Source of the DNA: Dyadobacter sp. 3J3
GTDB lineage: Bacteria > Bacteroidota > Bacteroidia > Cytophagales > Spirosomataceae
Reading direction: 5' to 3'
Assembly (NCBI RefSeq): GCF_009801115.1
Contig: NZ_VTOL01000001.1
Span: 248,001-312,000, forward strand
Length of the DNA stretch: 64,000 nucleotides
A model generated the notes under the pieces. That model saw only the letters and a list, made by a program, of their open reading frames with translations. It was not told where the DNA came from and did not search any database. Numbering within the stretch: the first letter of the stretch is position 1; each line of letters starts with the position of its first letter. Shown here one piece after another: positions 26,407-35,905 of this stretch. The translations under genes were made by a program, and so were the position numbers.

Positions 26407-27657
26407 ATGATTTCGACACAAATTAGAACGGCTCAGTACATTTTAGAACGTTTTGAAGCAGAAGAACTTTGGAAAGCAGCAAAAGAACTGGGCTTTCCAT
26501 GTGCCATGTGGAAACTTCCTTATACCAGTGAAATTAAATTATTAATATCGATCAGAGAAGGAATACGCAGCTGCCAGCCGGATATTGAAAAACTTTCATC
26601 AGGATTCATAATCAGTCCATTTCATTGGAATGAAAACGAAAATGTCCTTTTTATGGAAGGGGATATTATTGCCGTTTATTCAGAAAATGGTCATCTTCAA
26701 CACCTGGATAACAAGCTTGGAGAAGAACATCCGGAAATCAAAAAACTAGTTGATTTAGCATCTCAAATAAAGGAAAACGACATAAGTGAAAATGTCAGTA
26801 ACCAGCCTTTGTTAATTTCTACCCTACCCGATCAGGATACAAAAGCACGGTTTGAAAGAACGGTAGAACTTGCTGTATCGGCTATCAAGCAAAAACAGTT
26901 TCATAAGGTAGTTTTATCCCGCACAAAAGAACTTTCCTTTACCGAACATTTTCAACCAGCAAAAGCTTTTCAAAAATTGGCAAAAGCATATGCTCACGCT
27001 TTTGTTTCCCTTGTTAATTTACCCGATCAGAAAGAGCTATGGCTTGGGGCAAGTCCGGAAGCCTTGGTGCAGCAAACAGCCGAAGGAACTTTTAAAACCA
27101 TGTCTCTTGCCGGCACACAAAAAGCCAAAGATGAGAACGGAGATCTGTTGGCGAAATATGACATTCGATGGGGCCAAAAGGAAATTGAAGAACAGGCTTT
27201 GGTAAGCCGTTATATTATTGAATGCTTTAAAAAAATTCGATTGAGGGAATATCTTGAAACCGGCCCGAAAACTGTTTTGGCAGGAAACCTTTATCACCTT
27301 CGAAGTGATTTTGAAGTAGATACCAATGCCCTCAATTTCCCGGAACTTCCATCGGTAATGCTGCGCCTGCTGCATCCCACTTCTGCGATATGCGGAGTTC
27401 CAAAAATCCCCAGTTTAAAATTTATTTCTGAAATCGAAGGATACGACCGTTCTTTTTATAGCGGATTTCTTGGACCGGTTCAGATTGAAGGAGATAGCAA
27501 TTTATTTGTAAATCTCAGAACCGTTCGTCTTAAAGATGGCATTGCCACGTTTTATGCGGGTGCCGGAATAACAGAAGACTCAATTCCGGAACGTGAATGG
27601 GAAGAAACCGAACTCAAATGTGATACGCTTTTAAAAGTGATCGCAAAAGAATTTTAA
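26407..27657 (+). CDS. menF: Isochorismate synthase
   Basis: The 416-residue product matches the chorismate-binding enzyme family. The catalytic core has QFHKVVLSRTKEL, LWLGASPEALVQ, MSLAGTQKAKDENGDL, LHPTSAICGVPK, SEIEGYDRSFYSGFLGPV and FYAGAGITEDSIPEREWEE, all typical of isochorismate synthases rather than anthranilate synthase. The ATG start gives a usual length. It converts chorismate to isochorismate in the cytoplasm, the entry to menaquinone. The adjacent thioesterase supports that over a siderophore role, since no siderophore genes are present. Confidence 0.93.
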   Translation: MISTQIRTAQYILERFEAEELWKAAKELGFPCAMWKLPYTSEIKLLISIREGIRSCQPDIEKLSSGFIISPFHWNENENVLFMEGDIIAVYSENGHLQHLDNKLGEEHPEIKKLVDLASQIKENDISENVSNQPLLISTLPDQDTKARFERTVELAVSAIKQKQFHKVVLSRTKELSFTEHFQPAKAFQKLAKAYAHAFVSLVNLPDQKELWLGASPEALVQQTAEGTFKTMSLAGTQKAKDENGDLLAKYDIRWGQKEIEEQALVSRYIIECFKKIRLREYLETGPKTVLAGNLYHLRSDFEVDTNALNFPELPSVMLRLLHPTSAICGVPKIPSLKFISEIEGYDRSFYSGFLGPVQIEGDSNLFVNLRTVRLKDGIATFYAGAGITEDSIPEREWEETELKCDTLLKVIAKEF

Positions 27658-27810
27658 AAAAATTACTTCCAGGCATTAAACTTTTATAGTAGAAAACTAT
27701 CCAAGCGGTATTACATTTACGTAACATTGACGAAACTTCCACGGTTTCTGACTGTTAACTATTCCTAACAATTTAATAATTTAAAATTTCCTTGAAATAG
27801 TACTACCTCT

Positions 27811-28920
27811 ATGAATTGCATTCTTCCAGGGCCTGATTTTCTATGTCGATCTAGTTTAAAAAAATCTTTTCTTTCTTCACTTTTCTTAGCCGCTTTCAGC
27901 ACCGTTTTTTTTTCGTGCGGAGAAAAAAAGGATACTTTCAAAAAAAATGATGGCAAATCTGCCCCTACTACCGTTGATGTAATCATCGCGGCAAGAGAAA
28001 ATGTAAGTGATAAAGTTGAAGTAAATGGTACAGTAGTTGCCAATGAATTTGCAGAACTACATCCGGAAGTAAGCGGATTGCTGACTTTCCTGGACGTTCC
28101 GGAAGGAAAAACCATTCAGAAAGGAACGGTTATTGGCCGAATCAATAGTGCAGACCTGACAGCACAGATGAACAAATCTAAAATTCTTTTAGATAACGCC
28201 TTGCTTACGGAAGATCGGTTGAAGAAACTGATCGCTATCAACGGTGTTAACCAGGCCGATTATGATCTTGCGATTAACAACTCCAATTCCCTGAAAGCCG
28301 ATATGGCTTATACTCAGGCTTTAATTGACAAAACAATTATTCGTGCACCATTTACAGGTGTGGTTGGTTTGCGAAAAGTAAGTGCAGGATCCTACGTATC
28401 TCCAATGACAATTATTGCTACCATGCAGCAATTGAGCAATTTACGGATTGATTTTACAGTACCTGAAGTATATCAGCAATTTGTTCAAAAAGGAAGCACA
28501 GTAGACGTTGTTATTGATCAAAAAGGTACAATCCAAAAAGCAAGAATTATAGCGACTGAACCAAAAATTGACCAGTCGACAAGAAATATTACGGTGAGGT
28601 CGGTGTTGGATTCAGGAAATCCAAGCCCAGGTTCCTTTGCAAAAGTCCTTTTGAATGCAGGAGCTCAAAAAAGCAGTATTCTGATTCCTACCAACTGTAT
28701 TATTCCTGAATCACGGGATAAAAAAGTAGTAACAGTAAAAGGAGGAAAGGCCGTTTTCGTTAGTATTCAAACCGGAGTTCGCAAGGCTGATTTTGTGGAA
28801 GTTACAAGTGGTATCAACGTTGGAGATTCCATTGTTGTTTCCGGGGTATTGTTCGCCCGTCCTGATGCGCCTGTGAAAGTGAGAGCAGTAAAAACCCTGA
28901 ATTCAACAAAAGCCGAATAA
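27811..28920 (+). CDS. RND efflux periplasmic adaptor, lipoprotein
   Basis: The 369-residue membrane-fusion protein has a long signal segment ending in FFSCGEKKD, where Cys is a likely lipidation site. The mature protein has the usual order: barrel-sandwich half (VNGTVVANEFAELHPEVSGL), a helical hairpin (MNKSKILLDNALLTEDRLKK), the second half (TIIRAPFTGVVGLRKVSAGS), then beta-barrel and membrane-proximal domains. It should link the inner-membrane pump to the outer-membrane channel encoded by the next two genes. It is first in a three-gene operon with 36-41-base spacers. No regulator gene is adjacent and the substrates are unknown. Confidence 0.94.
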   Translation: MNCILPGPDFLCRSSLKKSFLSSLFLAAFSTVFFSCGEKKDTFKKNDGKSAPTTVDVIIAARENVSDKVEVNGTVVANEFAELHPEVSGLLTFLDVPEGKTIQKGTVIGRINSADLTAQMNKSKILLDNALLTEDRLKKLIAINGVNQADYDLAINNSNSLKADMAYTQALIDKTIIRAPFTGVVGLRKVSAGSYVSPMTIIATMQQLSNLRIDFTVPEVYQQFVQKGSTVDVVIDQKGTIQKARIIATEPKIDQSTRNITVRSVLDSGNPSPGSFAKVLLNAGAQKSSILIPTNCIIPESRDKKVVTVKGGKAVFVSIQTGVRKADFVEVTSGINVGDSIVVSGVLFARPDAPVKVRAVKTLNSTKAE

Positions 28921-28956
28921 CGGCATTGAATTGCCCATTTCCTAGACAACCATCCT

Positions 28957-31900
28957 ATGAATATTTCGGAATTATCGCTGAACCGGCCAGTACTTGCCGT
29001 GGTTATGAACCTGCTTATTATCCTTTTCGGAGTAGTAGGTTATAACTTTCTATCTCTGAGGGATTACCCCGCCATTGACCCTCCAATTGTGAACGTCCGC
29101 ACCAGCTACACAGGTGCCAACGCCGATATCATTGAAAGCCAGATTACCGAACCACTTGAAAAAAGTATCAATGGTATTCCTGGTATTAAAAGTATAAGTT
29201 CGTCGAGCCAGATTGGCGCAAGTAATATCACGGTCGAATTCAACCTTGAAATTGATCTTGAAGCTGCCGCAAATGACGTGCGTGACAAAGTAAGTCAGGC
29301 ACAGCGAAATTTGCCCCAGGATATTGATGCTCCTCCGGTTGTAGCGAAAGCAGATGCTAACAGTGATTTTATTCTTCTTTTGGCAGTACAAAGTCCTTCA
29401 AAAGGTTTGCTGGAATTGAGTGAATATGCTGAAAACGTTTTACAGCAAAGTCTTCAAACGATTGATGGAGTAAGTGCGATCAACATTTTTGGTCAAAAAA
29501 GATATGCGATGCGTATCTGGCTGAATCCTGATCAGATGAGCGCCTACAATGTTTCCTTCAATGATATCAATACAACACTGAATGCGGAAAACGTAGAACT
29601 TCCGGCTGGAAAAATTTACGGTAACGAAACCGAACTTACCATTCGTACCATGGGAAGGCTGACTTCCGAGAAAGAATTCAGTGATCTTATCATAAGAAAT
29701 GACAGTACCGGAATTGTTCGCCTGAGTAACGTTGCAAAAGTTGAACTTGGACCTGAAACCGAAGAACAGAGCTGGAAATATAATGGCGTTTACGCAGTAG
29801 GACTAGCAGTAATCCCTCAACCTGGTGCCAACTATGTTAAGATTTCTGAAGAATTCAATAAACGCCTTGCAGAGATTGCTAAATCGAATAAGTCAGATAT
29901 TACTTTCAATGTATTGATTGATAATACCCGCCTTGTACGTCAGTCTGTGGAGGAAGTGGAAGAGACACTTATTATCTCCTTCGGGCTCGTAGTAATCGTA
30001 ATTTTATTCTTCTTCCGAAACTTCCTCGTTGCCGTCCGTCCGTTGATCGATATTCCGATTTCGTTAGTCGCGACATTTTTTGTCATGTATCTTTTCGGTT
30101 TTTCTATCAATATCCTAACACTTTTAGGTATCGTACTGGCAACAGGACTTGTAGTGGATGATGGTATTGTGGTCACGGAAAATATTTTCCGAAAGCTCGA
30201 AGAAGGTCTCCCCATTCGAGAGGCGGCGTTGGAAGGTAGTAAGGAAATTTTCTTCGCCGTAATTTCTACATCCCTTACACTTGCCGTTGTATTCTTACCT
30301 GTTATTTTCCTTGAAGGTTTTGTAGGAAGTTTATTCCGGGAGTTTGGAATTGTAGTAGCTTCGGCCGTATTGATTTCAGCTTTCGTATCACTAACCATTA
30401 CACCGGTCCTTAACGTATTCCTTAATCGCAAAGATGCTGGTCACGGATGGTTTTATAATAAAACAGAACCATTTTTTACAGGAATGGAAGATGGTTACAA
30501 CCGAATGCTTACCGGTTTTATCAAAGTACGCTGGATGGCCTGGATTCTGGTTCTTGCATGTGTAGGAATAATATATTTCACATACAAACATCTGCCAAGT
30601 GAACTTGCTCCGATGGAAGATCGCAATAGTGTTCGTCTGAGTATGTCGGCACCTGAAGGTACCAGTTTTGATCAGATGCAGGGAATTTCTGATGAGGTCA
30701 TTAATTATTTGAATGACTCCATTCCCGAACGCTCTTTTGTATTTTCATCTACACCCGGTTTTGGAGGCGGTGGTATGAATGCATCTTCCGGACGTATAGG
30801 ATTGGTACCATCTGGTGAGAGAAAAAGAAGCCAGAATGATATTGCGATGGAACTCAATAAAAAACTGCCTCAATTTAACAATGCCAGAATATTCGCAGTT
30901 CAGGAACAGACTATTGCGGTTGGTATCGGTTCACGTGGAGCGCTTCCTGTACAATTTATTCTTCAAAATCTGGATTTTGCCAAACTGACCGATGTATTAC
31001 CAAAATTTCTGGAAGAAGCTCGGAAAGATCCTGTCTTCCAAAATGTCGATGCTAACTTAAAGTTTAACAAACCGGAAGTTCAGTTAACGATCGACCGTTT
31101 GAAAGCGCGTGATCTTGGTCTTTCCACTACCGATGTGGCTGCAACAATTCAGGGCGCATTCAGTGGAAGGCGTTTGGCTTATTTCATTCGTAACGGACAG
31201 CAGTATCAGGTAATCGGGCAGGTTGAACGTGCAGATCGCGACAAGCCAGCGGATATTGAAAAACTATATGTAAGAAATAATCGGGGACAAAATATTCCAT
31301 TAACGGCCGTTGTCAAAATGGTTGAGCAAAGTGGTCCTCCTACGCTTTATCACTACAACCGATACAAAAGCGCCACAATTTCGGCTTCCCTAGTGGAAGG
31401 AAAAACCGTTGGTGACGGTGTGTTAGCGATGCGTACGATCGCAAATAAATTACTTGACGAAACTTTCCAGACTTCATTAAGCGGACCTTCGCGGGATTAC
31501 GAGGAAAGTTCTTCCAATACCAGTTTCGCATTTGGTCTGGCTTTATTACTGGTTTACCTGGTACTTGCCGGACAATTTGAAAGTTTTACAGATCCGTTTA
31601 TTATCATGATTACCGTACCATTGGCTTTGGCTGGTGCTCTTTTGAGTTTGTTTATTTTTAAGTTAACAATCAATATTTTCTCGCAAATCGGTATGATCAT
31701 GCTGATCGGGCTAGTTACGAAAAATGGTATTTTGATTGTAGAATTTGCAAATCAGAAACGGGAACATGGTATGAAACGATTGCCTGCCGTTATTGAATCA
31801 GCAACACAGCGTCTGCGCCCAATTTTAATGACCAGCCTTGCAACAGCATTTGGAGCTTTGCCAATTGCCCTAAGCCTTGGTGCAGCGGCTACCAGCCGAG

Positions 31901-32052
31901 TACCTCTGGGTGTTGTAATTGTAGGCGGCTTGACATTTTCCCTGATTTTGACATTGTTTGTAATTCCGGCGATATATACATTTATATCTCCAAAACATAA
32001 CAAACACAGAGAAGAACTGGCGGCTGTTGAAGAAGCTCCGGCTGCTGTCTAA
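28957..32052 (+). CDS. RND efflux pump, inner-membrane transporter (HAE-1 type)
   Basis: The 1031-residue product begins with the standard SLNRPVLAVVMNLLIILFG helix and shows the RND repeat: two sets of six membrane helices with large periplasmic loops. YPAIDPPIVNVRTSYTGANA and TEPLEKSINGIPGI mark the first porter domain. Helix 4 carries the proton-relay Asp pair in ATGLVVDDGIVVTENI. The second half has ESFTDPFIIMITVPLALAGA and GLVTKNGILIVEFAN with the relay Lys. It pumps amphiphilic compounds from periplasm or inner leaflet. The neighbouring genes supply its adaptor and outer-membrane channel. Family assignment is secure; substrate is not. Confidence 0.97.
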   Translation: MNISELSLNRPVLAVVMNLLIILFGVVGYNFLSLRDYPAIDPPIVNVRTSYTGANADIIESQITEPLEKSINGIPGIKSISSSSQIGASNITVEFNLEIDLEAAANDVRDKVSQAQRNLPQDIDAPPVVAKADANSDFILLLAVQSPSKGLLELSEYAENVLQQSLQTIDGVSAINIFGQKRYAMRIWLNPDQMSAYNVSFNDINTTLNAENVELPAGKIYGNETELTIRTMGRLTSEKEFSDLIIRNDSTGIVRLSNVAKVELGPETEEQSWKYNGVYAVGLAVIPQPGANYVKISEEFNKRLAEIAKSNKSDITFNVLIDNTRLVRQSVEEVEETLIISFGLVVIVILFFFRNFLVAVRPLIDIPISLVATFFVMYLFGFSINILTLLGIVLATGLVVDDGIVVTENIFRKLEEGLPIREAALEGSKEIFFAVISTSLTLAVVFLPVIFLEGFVGSLFREFGIVVASAVLISAFVSLTITPVLNVFLNRKDAGHGWFYNKTEPFFTGMEDGYNRMLTGFIKVRWMAWILVLACVGIIYFTYKHLPSELAPMEDRNSVRLSMSAPEGTSFDQMQGISDEVINYLNDSIPERSFVFSSTPGFGGGGMNASSGRIGLVPSGERKRSQNDIAMELNKKLPQFNNARIFAVQEQTIAVGIGSRGALPVQFILQNLDFAKLTDVLPKFLEEARKDPVFQNVDANLKFNKPEVQLTIDRLKARDLGLSTTDVAATIQGAFSGRRLAYFIRNGQQYQVIGQVERADRDKPADIEKLYVRNNRGQNIPLTAVVKMVEQSGPPTLYHYNRYKSATISASLVEGKTVGDGVLAMRTIANKLLDETFQTSLSGPSRDYEESSSNTSFAFGLALLLVYLVLAGQFESFTDPFIIMITVPLALAGALLSLFIFKLTINIFSQIGMIMLIGLVTKNGILIVEFANQKREHGMKRLPAVIESATQRLRPILMTSLATAFGALPIALSLGAAATSRVPLGVVIVGGLTFSLILTLFVIPAIYTFISPKHNKHREELAAVEEAPAAV

Positions 32053-32093
32053 AAAACAAATTGTTTAATCATCATAAGTCAATATAGGTTTTC

Positions 32094-33425
32094 ATGAACC
32101 CGCTCAAAAATTTGAACAACAGTTTTAAAATTGCAATTTTTCTACTACTGACTGGAAGCTCTGCTATGAGCCATCAGGTTCCGGCGGATTCTTTGATCAC
32201 GCTAGACGATGCGATTGCTATCGCTTTGAAAAACAGTCTGGAAATACAGATTGCCAAAAATGGTGTAGAAGCAAATACATTACTCAATAATTATGGAGTG
32301 GCTGGCGGATTACCTACCGTAACGGCTACGGCTTCCAATGTTGAACAAATTCAAAATATCACGCAGGAACTTCAAACTGGCCCAGGTACAAAAAGACGGG
32401 GTGCAGACGGGAATAATACAAATGCAGCTATCACTGCAAGTCTTCTTTTATACAACGGAAAAAGAGTTGTGGCGACAAAAAAACGTTTGGCAGAATTACA
32501 AAGTCAAAGCAGCGAATATTTAAATTCCCAGATCCAAAATACAATTGCTGCCGTGATGACAAGTTATTATGACGTTGTCCGCCAGCTGAGCTACATGAAT
32601 ACAGTACGATTTTCTATCATTGCTTCGCAAAAACGTCTTGAAATTATTGAAGTAAGAAAAATGGCCGGAATGGCCAACAATGCTGATTTATTTCAGGCAC
32701 AAATTGATTTAAATACACTTACCCAGACTCTGACAAATCAGCAGCTGGCCGTTGATGTTTCCAAATCCGAATTATTAAGATTGCTGGCACTGGATCCACA
32801 ATCTCCGGTTGCTATCCGTGACACGATCTTAGTTGATCAAACAATCAATATTACTAACGTTCTTGAAAAACTTTCTGTTAATGCTGATATAAAAGCGGCA
32901 GACAACCAGATCAGGATTTCTGAATTGATCGTTCGTGAAACAGCTGCGTTGCGATATCCAACCGTTCGGCTTAACCTTGGATACAATTATATCCGTGCGC
33001 AAAGTTCTGCTGGTTTTACTCTTTTAAACAAGGTGACGGCCCCAAGTGCCGGTCTTACGCTTAGTGTACCTATTTATAACGGCAGTGCTTTTAAACGCCA
33101 GCAGCAGGTTGCAGAAATTAATTCTAACTCTGCCAAATCTCAAAGACAGGTTTTGGTACGTGATTATTCCTCGCAGGCGATGAAAATGTTCCAGACATAT
33201 AGAAGTTCTTTGGAGCAATTGGAGTCCCAAAAAGCAAATTACAAATTAAGCCAGCAGCTTCTTGATCTGACATTACAGCGTTTCCAGCTAATTCAGGCGA
33301 CGATTATCGATGTAAGAGAAGCACAGCGCAGTTTCGAAGAAGCGGGTTACCGTTTGATAAATTTGAATTACGCAGCAAAATCTTCGGAAATTGAATTAAA
33401 AAGATTGACCAATACACTGATGTAA
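32094..33425 (+). CDS. TolC-type outer-membrane efflux protein
   Basis: The 443-residue product has a signal peptide ending near AMSHQ and two OEP repeats of paired helices and strands. ITLDDAIAIALKNSLEIQIA is the family's usual opening; SLLLYNGKRVVATKKRLAEL and LTLSVPIYNGSAFKRQQQVA are the strand-helix junctions of the two halves. It should form the trimeric outer-membrane duct for the RND pump encoded just upstream. It closes the operon, with an inverted repeat after it. Confidence 0.94.
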   Translation: MNPLKNLNNSFKIAIFLLLTGSSAMSHQVPADSLITLDDAIAIALKNSLEIQIAKNGVEANTLLNNYGVAGGLPTVTATASNVEQIQNITQELQTGPGTKRRGADGNNTNAAITASLLLYNGKRVVATKKRLAELQSQSSEYLNSQIQNTIAAVMTSYYDVVRQLSYMNTVRFSIIASQKRLEIIEVRKMAGMANNADLFQAQIDLNTLTQTLTNQQLAVDVSKSELLRLLALDPQSPVAIRDTILVDQTINITNVLEKLSVNADIKAADNQIRISELIVRETAALRYPTVRLNLGYNYIRAQSSAGFTLLNKVTAPSAGLTLSVPIYNGSAFKRQQQVAEINSNSAKSQRQVLVRDYSSQAMKMFQTYRSSLEQLESQKANYKLSQQLLDLTLQRFQLIQATIIDVREAQRSFEEAGYRLINLNYAAKSSEIELKRLTNTLM

Positions 33426-33459
33426 TTGGCATTTCATCTTCCTTCAACATACTATTTTC

Positions 33460-33488
33460 AAACCACCCAAGCTATTTTCGGGTGGTTT
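33460..33488 (+). terminator. Possible terminator after the efflux operon
   Basis: AAACCACCC and GGGTGGTTT form a perfect nine-base stem with an 11-nt loop, 35 bases after the TolC-type stop codon. The T run is only three bases, so efficiency is uncertain. Confidence 0.55.
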
Positions 33489-33555
33489 GATGCTTTAAAG
33501 AATAGAGGAAAAGAGGTTAGTTTATTAATAAAATGCAAATCCGGGTTTATACCCT

Positions 33556-33563
33556 TACCTTTG
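33556..33563 (+). promoter_or_regulatory. Possible Bacteroidota -7 box (TACCTTTG)
   Basis: TACCTTTG matches TAnnTTTG and lies 21 bases before the ATG of the CvfB-like gene, a suitable distance for a short leader. A clear TTTG -33 element is lacking. Confidence 0.35.
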
Positions 33564-33584
33564 TATGAAACATAATAAGAAAGA

Positions 33585-34427
33585 ATGCTTTTTATAGGAA
33601 AATATAACAACCTCACCATCCTTCGTGATACCAGCGTAGGTTTCTTTTTGGGTGATGTGGAGGGTGAAGAAGTACTGCTTCCCAATAAATACAAAACGGA
33701 TGACATGCAGATTGATGATGTCATTAAAGTTTTTGTCTACAACGATTCTGAGGATCGTCCGGTTGCTACAACGGAAACACCAAAAATTGTACGTAACGAA
33801 TTTGTAAATCTGAGAGTTAAAGATGTTTCCGAACACGGCGCATTTCTTGACTGGGGTTTGGAAAAAGACCTTTTCGTGCCTTTCAGAGAACAAACCACGC
33901 CTATGGAAATAGATGAATGGCACGTGGTATTTTTATATCTTGATCAGAAAACTTCCCGCCTGATTGCCACGACAAAGCTTGACAGATATCTGGAAAACGA
34001 ACGTTTGCTGGTTAAGGAAGGCGATGAAGTAGATTTGCTTGTTTGGAAAAAAACAGACTTGGGCTACAATGTTGTTGTAAACCAGTTTCATAAAGGATTG
34101 ATATACGCCAACGAGGTTTTCAAACCGCTAAGTGTTGGCGATAGCCTTAAAGGATATATCAAAAAGATCAGAGACGAAAACAGACTGGATATCAGTCTGG
34201 AAAAACAAGGATACGCTAACGTAGTAGAACCTACCGGACAGCGGATTCTGGACGATTTGAAAAAAAATAACGGCTATCTGAATTTATCCGACAGCAGCGC
34301 GCCGGAAGATATTAACAGAGTGCTTGGAATCAGCAAGAAAGTCTTCAAAAAAGCAATCGGCGGCCTATACAAACAAGGATTGATCCGAATAGCTACCGAT
34401 GGAATATATTCGGTAGAAGGAGAATAA
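33585..34427 (+). CDS. CvfB-family S1-like RNA-binding protein
   Basis: The 280-residue product has the CvfB/YitL layout: three S1-like domains and a C-terminal winged helix. The first S1-like segment has LTILRDTSVGFFLGDVEGEE; the second has NLRVKDVSEHGAFLDWGLEK, the most canonical S1 stretch; the third spans NQFHKGLIYANEVFKPLSVG to KIRDENRLDISLEKQG. The C-terminal part (DINRVLGISKKVFKKAIG, IRIATDGIYSVEGE) is the winged helix. Family members bind RNA and influence virulence-factor expression in Firmicutes; the target here is unknown. It is monocistronic, ending at a strong terminator. Confidence 0.93.
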   Translation: MLFIGKYNNLTILRDTSVGFFLGDVEGEEVLLPNKYKTDDMQIDDVIKVFVYNDSEDRPVATTETPKIVRNEFVNLRVKDVSEHGAFLDWGLEKDLFVPFREQTTPMEIDEWHVVFLYLDQKTSRLIATTKLDRYLENERLLVKEGDEVDLLVWKKTDLGYNVVVNQFHKGLIYANEVFKPLSVGDSLKGYIKKIRDENRLDISLEKQGYANVVEPTGQRILDDLKKNNGYLNLSDSSAPEDINRVLGISKKVFKKAIGGLYKQGLIRIATDGIYSVEGE

Positions 34428-34429
34428 TA

Positions 34430-34528
34430 GGTCACACAGAGAACCACGGAGAAAAAGGAGAGGGCCACAGAGATTTATAAAAAATTCTCTGTGGCCCTCT
34501 TTTTTGACTCTTAAAACTCTGTGTAACC
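34430..34528. repeat. Nested inverted repeat between convergent genes
   Basis: An outer inverted repeat (GGTCACACAGAG at 34430-34441 with CTCTGTGTAACC at 34517-34528, one mismatch) encloses a perfect 15-bp inner stem. The left arm reads CACAGAGAACCACGGAG, a type of CACAGAG-rich intergenic repeat that I have seen in other bacterial genomes. The whole element is about 100 bp and lies just after a stop codon. Confidence 0.6.
34459..34500. terminator. Bidirectional terminator
   Basis: AGAGGGCCACAGAGA and TCTCTGTGGCCCTCT form a perfect 15-bp GC-rich stem with a 12-nt loop. A six-T run follows on the plus strand and an A5 tract precedes it, giving a T run on the minus strand. It should end both the CvfB-like gene and the convergent amidohydrolase operon. 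Confidence 0.85.
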
Positions 34529-34532
34529 TAAA

Positions 34533-35858
34533 TTACTTTTGACCGTATTTTTCTTTGTACTTGTCGTATAAGCGTTTTTGCTTGTCGTCCAGGTTTACTT
34601 TTCCTCCTTTGATAAATACCATGGAAACAGAATTTCCACGCATATCAAGCAAATCTCCACCTGTTACAATTAGTGACGCTTGTTTTCCTTTTTCCAGCGT
34701 TCCTACATACTGATCAATGCCCATAATTTCAGCGGCATTTTTTGTGATCAGCTGTAATGCTTCCTCAGGTTTAATATCACTGAAACCGGAAGAAGTTCCT
34801 GCCAAAAACGCAAGATTACGCGTTCTCCACCATTCGTCAGAATAACTGATAGCCACTTTTACACCAGCTTTGGTTAAAATTCCAGGCAATTCATAAGGTA
34901 GATAAACATCTTCATCAGTTGCATTTGGAAGTCGGTGCGATTGGTTTAAAACAACCGGAATATTGTTTTCTTTCAAAAACGCTGTTATTTTATTTGACTG
35001 ATCACCGCCAACAATAACAATCTTTTTAATCCCGAATTCCTGGGCAAATTTTACCGATTCTATAATATCCTTTGCATAATCCGCACGGATATAGAGATTG
35101 GCTTTTCCTGCAAAAATATCCTTCATCGCTTCCAGACGAATATTCATCGGGGAAGGTTTGCTGATTCCTGCATACCCTTTTGCATCGGAAAATGTGCTTC
35201 TAAATAAATCAATCGTTTCCTGACGCTTTTCATTCTTTTTCAACGAGACTGAAAAATCTTCATAATTGAAACTTGTAGACAAATAAGACGGCCAGTTTAT
35301 CCAGATCCCATCATCTTTCTTCAAAACTGCATCCTCCCAGTTCCATCCATCGGTATAAAATACAGAAGAAGACCCTGAAATAATTCCACCTTGCGGAACG
35401 GCTTGTGATAATAAAATTCCGGTATTACGCAAAGTTGGGATAACTTCCGAATCTGTGTTGTAAGCCACCAAAGCGCGCACATGAGGATTAATCTCACCCA
35501 CTTCTGAATAATCCAAAGTTGCACGCACAGAAGCAATTTCCTGAATACCAACGGTCGTGTTCATGGAAATAATACCCGGAAAAATGTGCTTTCCTTTTAC
35601 ATCGATCACCTCCACATTATTTGTGCTCCCAGAAGCGGCCGGTCCTACCTGCGTGATGATTCCTTTATCAAAAGAAATTGCACCGTTTTCTATCACCTGA
35701 CCATTTCCAAGGTGAATGGTTGCACCCGTCAAAATGATTGGCCTTGTTTGCGGTTTCGCTGGTGCAGGATTTTGTGCAAAACCTGCGGTGTTAAGGCAAA
35801 AAACTGCTGCCAAACCTAGCAAACATGTATTCAGCTTATTATATTTTTTTGTTTTCAT
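34533..35858 (-). CDS. Secreted amidohydrolase-like protein lacking HxH
   Basis: The 441-residue product has a signal peptide (cleavage near AGFAQ) and an amidohydrolase fold of the imidazolonepropionase-like group. ILTGATIHLGNGQVIENGAI and VIDVKGKHIFPGIIS are the typical opening, but the next bases encode SMNTTVG where the metal-binding xHxHxG should be. The C-terminus has AGTSSGFSDIKPEEALQLIT, AAEIMGIDQYVGTLEKGKQA and LIVTGGDLLD, which are normal for the family. Without the HxH pair ordinary metal-dependent hydrolysis is doubtful. It is second in an operon with a larger amidohydrolase 47 bases upstream, so a non-catalytic partner role is possible. Confidence 0.87.
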   Translation of the reverse strand: MKTKKYNKLNTCLLGLAAVFCLNTAGFAQNPAPAKPQTRPIILTGATIHLGNGQVIENGAISFDKGIITQVGPAASGSTNNVEVIDVKGKHIFPGIISMNTTVGIQEIASVRATLDYSEVGEINPHVRALVAYNTDSEVIPTLRNTGILLSQAVPQGGIISGSSSVFYTDGWNWEDAVLKKDDGIWINWPSYLSTSFNYEDFSVSLKKNEKRQETIDLFRSTFSDAKGYAGISKPSPMNIRLEAMKDIFAGKANLYIRADYAKDIIESVKFAQEFGIKKIVIVGGDQSNKITAFLKENNIPVVLNQSHRLPNATDEDVYLPYELPGILTKAGVKVAISYSDEWWRTRNLAFLAGTSSGFSDIKPEEALQLITKNAAEIMGIDQYVGTLEKGKQASLIVTGGDLLDMRGNSVSMVFIKGGKVNLDDKQKRLYDKYKEKYGQK

Positions 35859-35905
35859 AAGACAATTTTGAATGAATAAAGGATGAAAAATAAATTAGAA
35901 ATCTT

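Noticed and set aside
29940..30431. Minus-strand frame of 163 codons inside the RND transporter
   Set aside because: It is antisense to a strongly conserved membrane region, has low-complexity Ser/Thr content and no family motif.
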